This document shows, in pieces, positions 61,582-64,000 of a DNA stretch of 64,000 nucleotides (position 1 is the first letter of the stretch; each line of letters starts with the position of its first letter). Source of the DNA: Gimesia benthica (GTDB taxonomy: Bacteria > Planctomycetota > Planctomycetia > Planctomycetales > Planctomycetaceae); contig NZ_CP043930.1 of assembly GCF_009720525.1 (NCBI RefSeq), forward strand, positions 5,654,001 to 5,718,000, written 5' to 3'. The position numbers and the translations under genes are program-made. The notes below the pieces were generated by a model. It made no database searches and had not been told where the DNA came from. It worked only from the letters and a program-made list of their open reading frames with translations.

Positions 61582-63237
61582 ATGATGCGAGTGAAGTGGT
61601 ATTGGTCGTTACTGTTAATCAGTGTGTTGAGCTGTGATGTTCCACTCGATGTGCATGCGGAAGATGCGTTGATAGGAAACTGGCGACTCGAGGGAGATGC
61701 CCGGGATCAGAGTTCGTTCCAGAATCACGGTGTCAATCATGGCGTGAAATTGAAAGCGGGACAACCGGCCGTCTTTGATGGTGGCACCGCGTATCTGGAA
61801 GTTCCCGATTCAAAATCGCTCTCCCTGGGAACGGGCGACTTTTCACTGGCACTGACCGTGAATACAAGTGCCGACCTGGGAGACGTCATCGGTACCCTGT
61901 GCAGCAAATACGATCGTAAAACCCGCCGGGGTTTCCAGCTGAGTATCAAAAATAACGCCGGGGTAACCAGCAGCCAGTCGAACTGGCATCATCTGCAGTT
62001 CGGCATCGATAACGGCAAAGTGGATTCTCAATGGACCGATCACGGGCAACTGGGCAATGCCATTCTGATTTACAGCATGGCCGTGCACGATGGCAAACTC
62101 TATGCAGGAACCTGTGTGCCCGGTGCGGAAGCAGCCGGACACGTTTATCAGTACGAGTACGGGAAAAAATGGATCGACTGTGGAACACCGGACAAGTGTA
62201 ATGCCGTCTCCTCGCTGGCGGTCTATCAGGGGCACCTGTATGCGGGAACGGGAAAGTACCGGCTGAAAGGTTCCTCACTGGCAGAGTCCGAAAACCCGAA
62301 TATGGGGGGCAACGTCTATCGTTACCTAGGTGACGGAACGTGGAAACACTGTGGAAATCTGCCCGGCGTTGAAGCGATTAATGGGATGGTGGTTTACAAG
62401 GGCAAACTGTATGCCTCCTCCATGTATGCCCCTGCTGCCTTTTATCGCTACGATGGGGGAACCACCTGGACCGCCTGCGATGTGCCCGACGGAAAGCGGG
62501 TGGAATCGATGGCGATCTATAACGGCGACCTGTTTGCCACCGGCTACGATGAAGGCGCCGTCTACCGTTATGACGGAAAGAAATGGACGCATGCCGGACA
62601 GGTGGGAGAAGCCACGCAGACTTACGGCTTTGCTGTGTACGAGGGAAACCTGTATGTCAGCGAATGGCCGCATGCGGAAGTCTATCGTTATGCAGGCGAC
62701 AAACGCTGGGAACTGGCGGGACGACTGGGCGAGGAAAAGGAAAGCATGCCGCTGGTTGTTTACAACGGGGCCATGTACTCCGGATCGCTTCCCCTGGCCG
62801 AGGTCTATCGCTATGACGGCGGTGTCAACTGGAAGAACCTCGGGCAAATTGATCTAACGCCGGATGTCCGCTATCGCCGTGTCTGGTCGATGGCCGTCTA
62901 TGAGGGACGCCTCTTTGCCGGTACGCTACCAGCGGGGCGGGTGAAGTCCATCGAAGCAGGCAAGAGTGCCACCTACGACACCGCTTTGAAGCCAGGCTGG
63001 CGACAGATCGTGGCCGTCAAACAGAATTCACAACTCAAGCTGTATGTAGACGGTGCTCTGGTCGCGTCGTCGACCAGCTTCGATCCCGCGGAATATGATT
63101 TGTCCAACACAGAGCCTTTGAAGATCGGCTTCGGTGCCCATGATTATTTCCATGGAAAAATGAAAGACGTGCAGCTCTTTAAGCGTGCTTTAAGTGCGGA
63201 AGAAGTCCAGACTCGCTTTCAGCAGCAGGCAGACTAG
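61582..63237 (+). CDS. LamG-like domain protein interrupted by a beta-propeller
   Basis: 551 residues with a signal peptide (YWSLLLISVLSCDVPLDVHA). The N-terminal part (about 28-130) begins a concanavalin/LamG fold: LIGNWRLEGDARDQSSFQNH and AYLEVPDSKSLSLGTGDFSL. The same fold is completed at the C terminus (about 470-545) by GWRQIVAVKQNSQLKLYVDG and FHGKMKDVQLFKRALSAEEV. Between them lie about seven propeller-like repeats, each with AVYxGxLYAG followed by VYRYDG-x-x-W-x-x-xG. The propeller thus seems inserted in one LamG domain. It probably binds carbohydrate or protein at the surface. It follows the PSD1 gene by 95 AT-rich bases. Confidence 0.75.
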   Translation: MMRVKWYWSLLLISVLSCDVPLDVHAEDALIGNWRLEGDARDQSSFQNHGVNHGVKLKAGQPAVFDGGTAYLEVPDSKSLSLGTGDFSLALTVNTSADLGDVIGTLCSKYDRKTRRGFQLSIKNNAGVTSSQSNWHHLQFGIDNGKVDSQWTDHGQLGNAILIYSMAVHDGKLYAGTCVPGAEAAGHVYQYEYGKKWIDCGTPDKCNAVSSLAVYQGHLYAGTGKYRLKGSSLAESENPNMGGNVYRYLGDGTWKHCGNLPGVEAINGMVVYKGKLYASSMYAPAAFYRYDGGTTWTACDVPDGKRVESMAIYNGDLFATGYDEGAVYRYDGKKWTHAGQVGEATQTYGFAVYEGNLYVSEWPHAEVYRYAGDKRWELAGRLGEEKESMPLVVYNGAMYSGSLPLAEVYRYDGGVNWKNLGQIDLTPDVRYRRVWSMAVYEGRLFAGTLPAGRVKSIEAGKSATYDTALKPGWRQIVAVKQNSQLKLYVDGALVASSTSFDPAEYDLSNTEPLKIGFGAHDYFHGKMKDVQLFKRALSAEEVQTRFQQQAD

Positions 63238-63279
63238 CGTTCCCTCCGCTGACAATACAGGAGTGAAAACGGGATAAAA

Positions 63280-63320
63280 AAAGAGCCATCCGTGAACGCG
63301 GATGGCTCTTTCTGTTTTCA
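63280..63320. terminator. Bidirectional terminator
   Basis: A 13-base perfect stem, AAAGAGCCATCCG (63280-63292) with CGGATGGCTCTTT (63299-63311), has a six-base loop, with an A run on its left and TTTCTGTTTT on its right. It can end both the LamG-propeller gene and the convergent gene starting to the right. Confidence 0.85.
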
Positions 63321-63337
63321 GTTGAGTACCAGATGGC

Positions 63338-64000
63338 TTACTGGATACCAAGGTCGCGTCGCAGGTCTTCCTGCAGACCGGGGACACGTCCCTGTTCTTT
63401 GATCCAGAGTGGCTTCAGCGGGAAGCTCTCTGGGGCAGGGATCCCTTTCAGGTCATGAATGTCACGCCAGAGCAGGACTGCTTTCAGACCTTCTTCGATC
63501 GCCAGGTCTTCGGCCATCAGACTCGGGTACTTGTTCAGGACGGAAGCATAGAGCGACATCCCTTTTTCGAGTTCCGCCTGTGCCTTGTCGAACTTACCTT
63601 CGGTGAAGGACACTTCGCCGTCGTAGATCGCTTTGTGAGCATCAATGGTCTGCTGCTCAGATTCGGACAGGGCACGTGTTCGCCAGAAGCGATAGTTGGC
63701 AGTACTCTGGTAACGGTCGGTCCAGTGCTTTTTATCTGATACGCTGACGTTGTCCCGTTTGGCCAGGTTTTCGATATCGTCGTCGGTCCATTCGAGTACT
63801 ACAGCTCCCTTGGGTGTGATGAACTCTTCACGACCGAAGATCGTAGTCCACTCTTTGAAGCCCTGTGCCCAGGCGTCGGTCCGTTCTTTACCGAACTTAC
63901 CTTCACGCTGCATGGCGTTGGCATAGTCGAACTGGGCGTGCCAGGGAGCAGCCCGGAAGAGCATCCGCATCTGCAGGTGCTGTTTGTGCTTGAGTTCTTT
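63338..64000 (-). CDS. Hypothetical protein, N-terminal part outside window
   Basis: The frame is open to the last base, so the start lies beyond the window; the ATG at 63970 is probably internal. The visible 220 residues begin LKHKQHLQMRMLFRAAPWHA and contain WTTIFGREEFITPKGAVVLE, DRYQSTANYRFWRTRALSES, and a TPR-like helix pair KAIYDGEVSFTEGKFDKAQA followed by ELEKGMSLYASVLNKYPSLM. The C terminus is LKPLWIKEQGRVPGLQEDLR. It reads as a soluble helical protein that I cannot place; planctomycetes have many such unnamed TPR-like proteins. It converges on the LamG-propeller gene across a shared terminator. Confidence 0.6.
   Translation of the reverse strand, partial: KELKHKQHLQMRMLFRAAPWHAQFDYANAMQREGKFGKERTDAWAQGFKEWTTIFGREEFITPKGAVVLEWTDDDIENLAKRDNVSVSDKKHWTDRYQSTANYRFWRTRALSESEQQTIDAHKAIYDGEVSFTEGKFDKAQAELEKGMSLYASVLNKYPSLMAEDLAIEEGLKAVLLWRDIHDLKGIPAPESFPLKPLWIKEQGRVPGLQEDLRRDLGIQ

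Overview
The window reads as chromosomal DNA of a marine planctomycete, probably close to Gimesia. This is inferred from gene content: two DUF1559 pseudopilin-like proteins, a DUF1501 plus DUF1549/DUF1553 gene pair, a PVC-type cytochrome fused to a beta-propeller, a sulfatase, PQQ-like propeller proteins and a complete ectoine/hydroxyectoine locus. No rRNA, tRNA, CRISPR array, transposase or phage gene was seen. Both edges cut through genes.

Layout. 1-7178 is a surface-polysaccharide locus: four glycosyltransferases and a methyltransferase on + converge on a - strand operon of an ABC-2 glycan exporter and a GmhA-type isomerase. 7635-14737 is an NAD salvage and ADP-ribose locus (pncB, nadE, nrtR, an ADP-ribosylglycohydrolase, pncA, kptA, with a convergent NADAR gene). 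It starts at a promoter whose -10 box lies inside an inverted repeat that I read as the NrtR operator. 14879-16430 holds small unknown genes. 16616-24069 is ectABCD followed by a TRAP transporter, preceded by a MarR regulator (EctR type). 24247-35280 carries a phosphodiesterase, an outer-membrane protein, duplicated O-methyltransferases, yaaA and a four-gene secreted-enzyme operon that includes a PVC cytochrome. 35714-37997 has two DUF1559 genes around a 42-residue lipoprotein. 38219-49572 holds a metallophosphoesterase, a small cytochrome, a zinc-ribbon membrane protein, a sulfatase, a DUF2975/YozG-type pair, a VOC protein, a methyltransferase, a class II photolyase and a PQQ-propeller protein. 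49815-52280 is a SulP transporter fused to a beta-carbonic anhydrase; it has a one-base frameshift and a possibly structured leader. 52511-63237 contains secreted or membrane proteins of mostly unknown role, and a partial gene ends the window.

How the genes work together. In the NAD locus, KptA and other NAD consumers release nicotinamide. PncA deamidates it, PncB makes nicotinate mononucleotide, NadD (not in this window) adenylates it and NadE amidates it to NAD. ADP-ribose released by the glycohydrolase and the NADAR protein is the known effector class of NrtR, so the locus could sense its own by-product. In the ectoine locus, EctB, EctA, EctC and EctD act in sequence and the TRAP system probably recovers leaked ectoines.

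The observations most worth following are the NrtR-KptA-NADAR-glycohydrolase grouping, the leader and frameshift of the SulP-carbonic anhydrase gene, and a two-copy repeat with conserved inverted repeats at about 25.6 and 52.4 kb.
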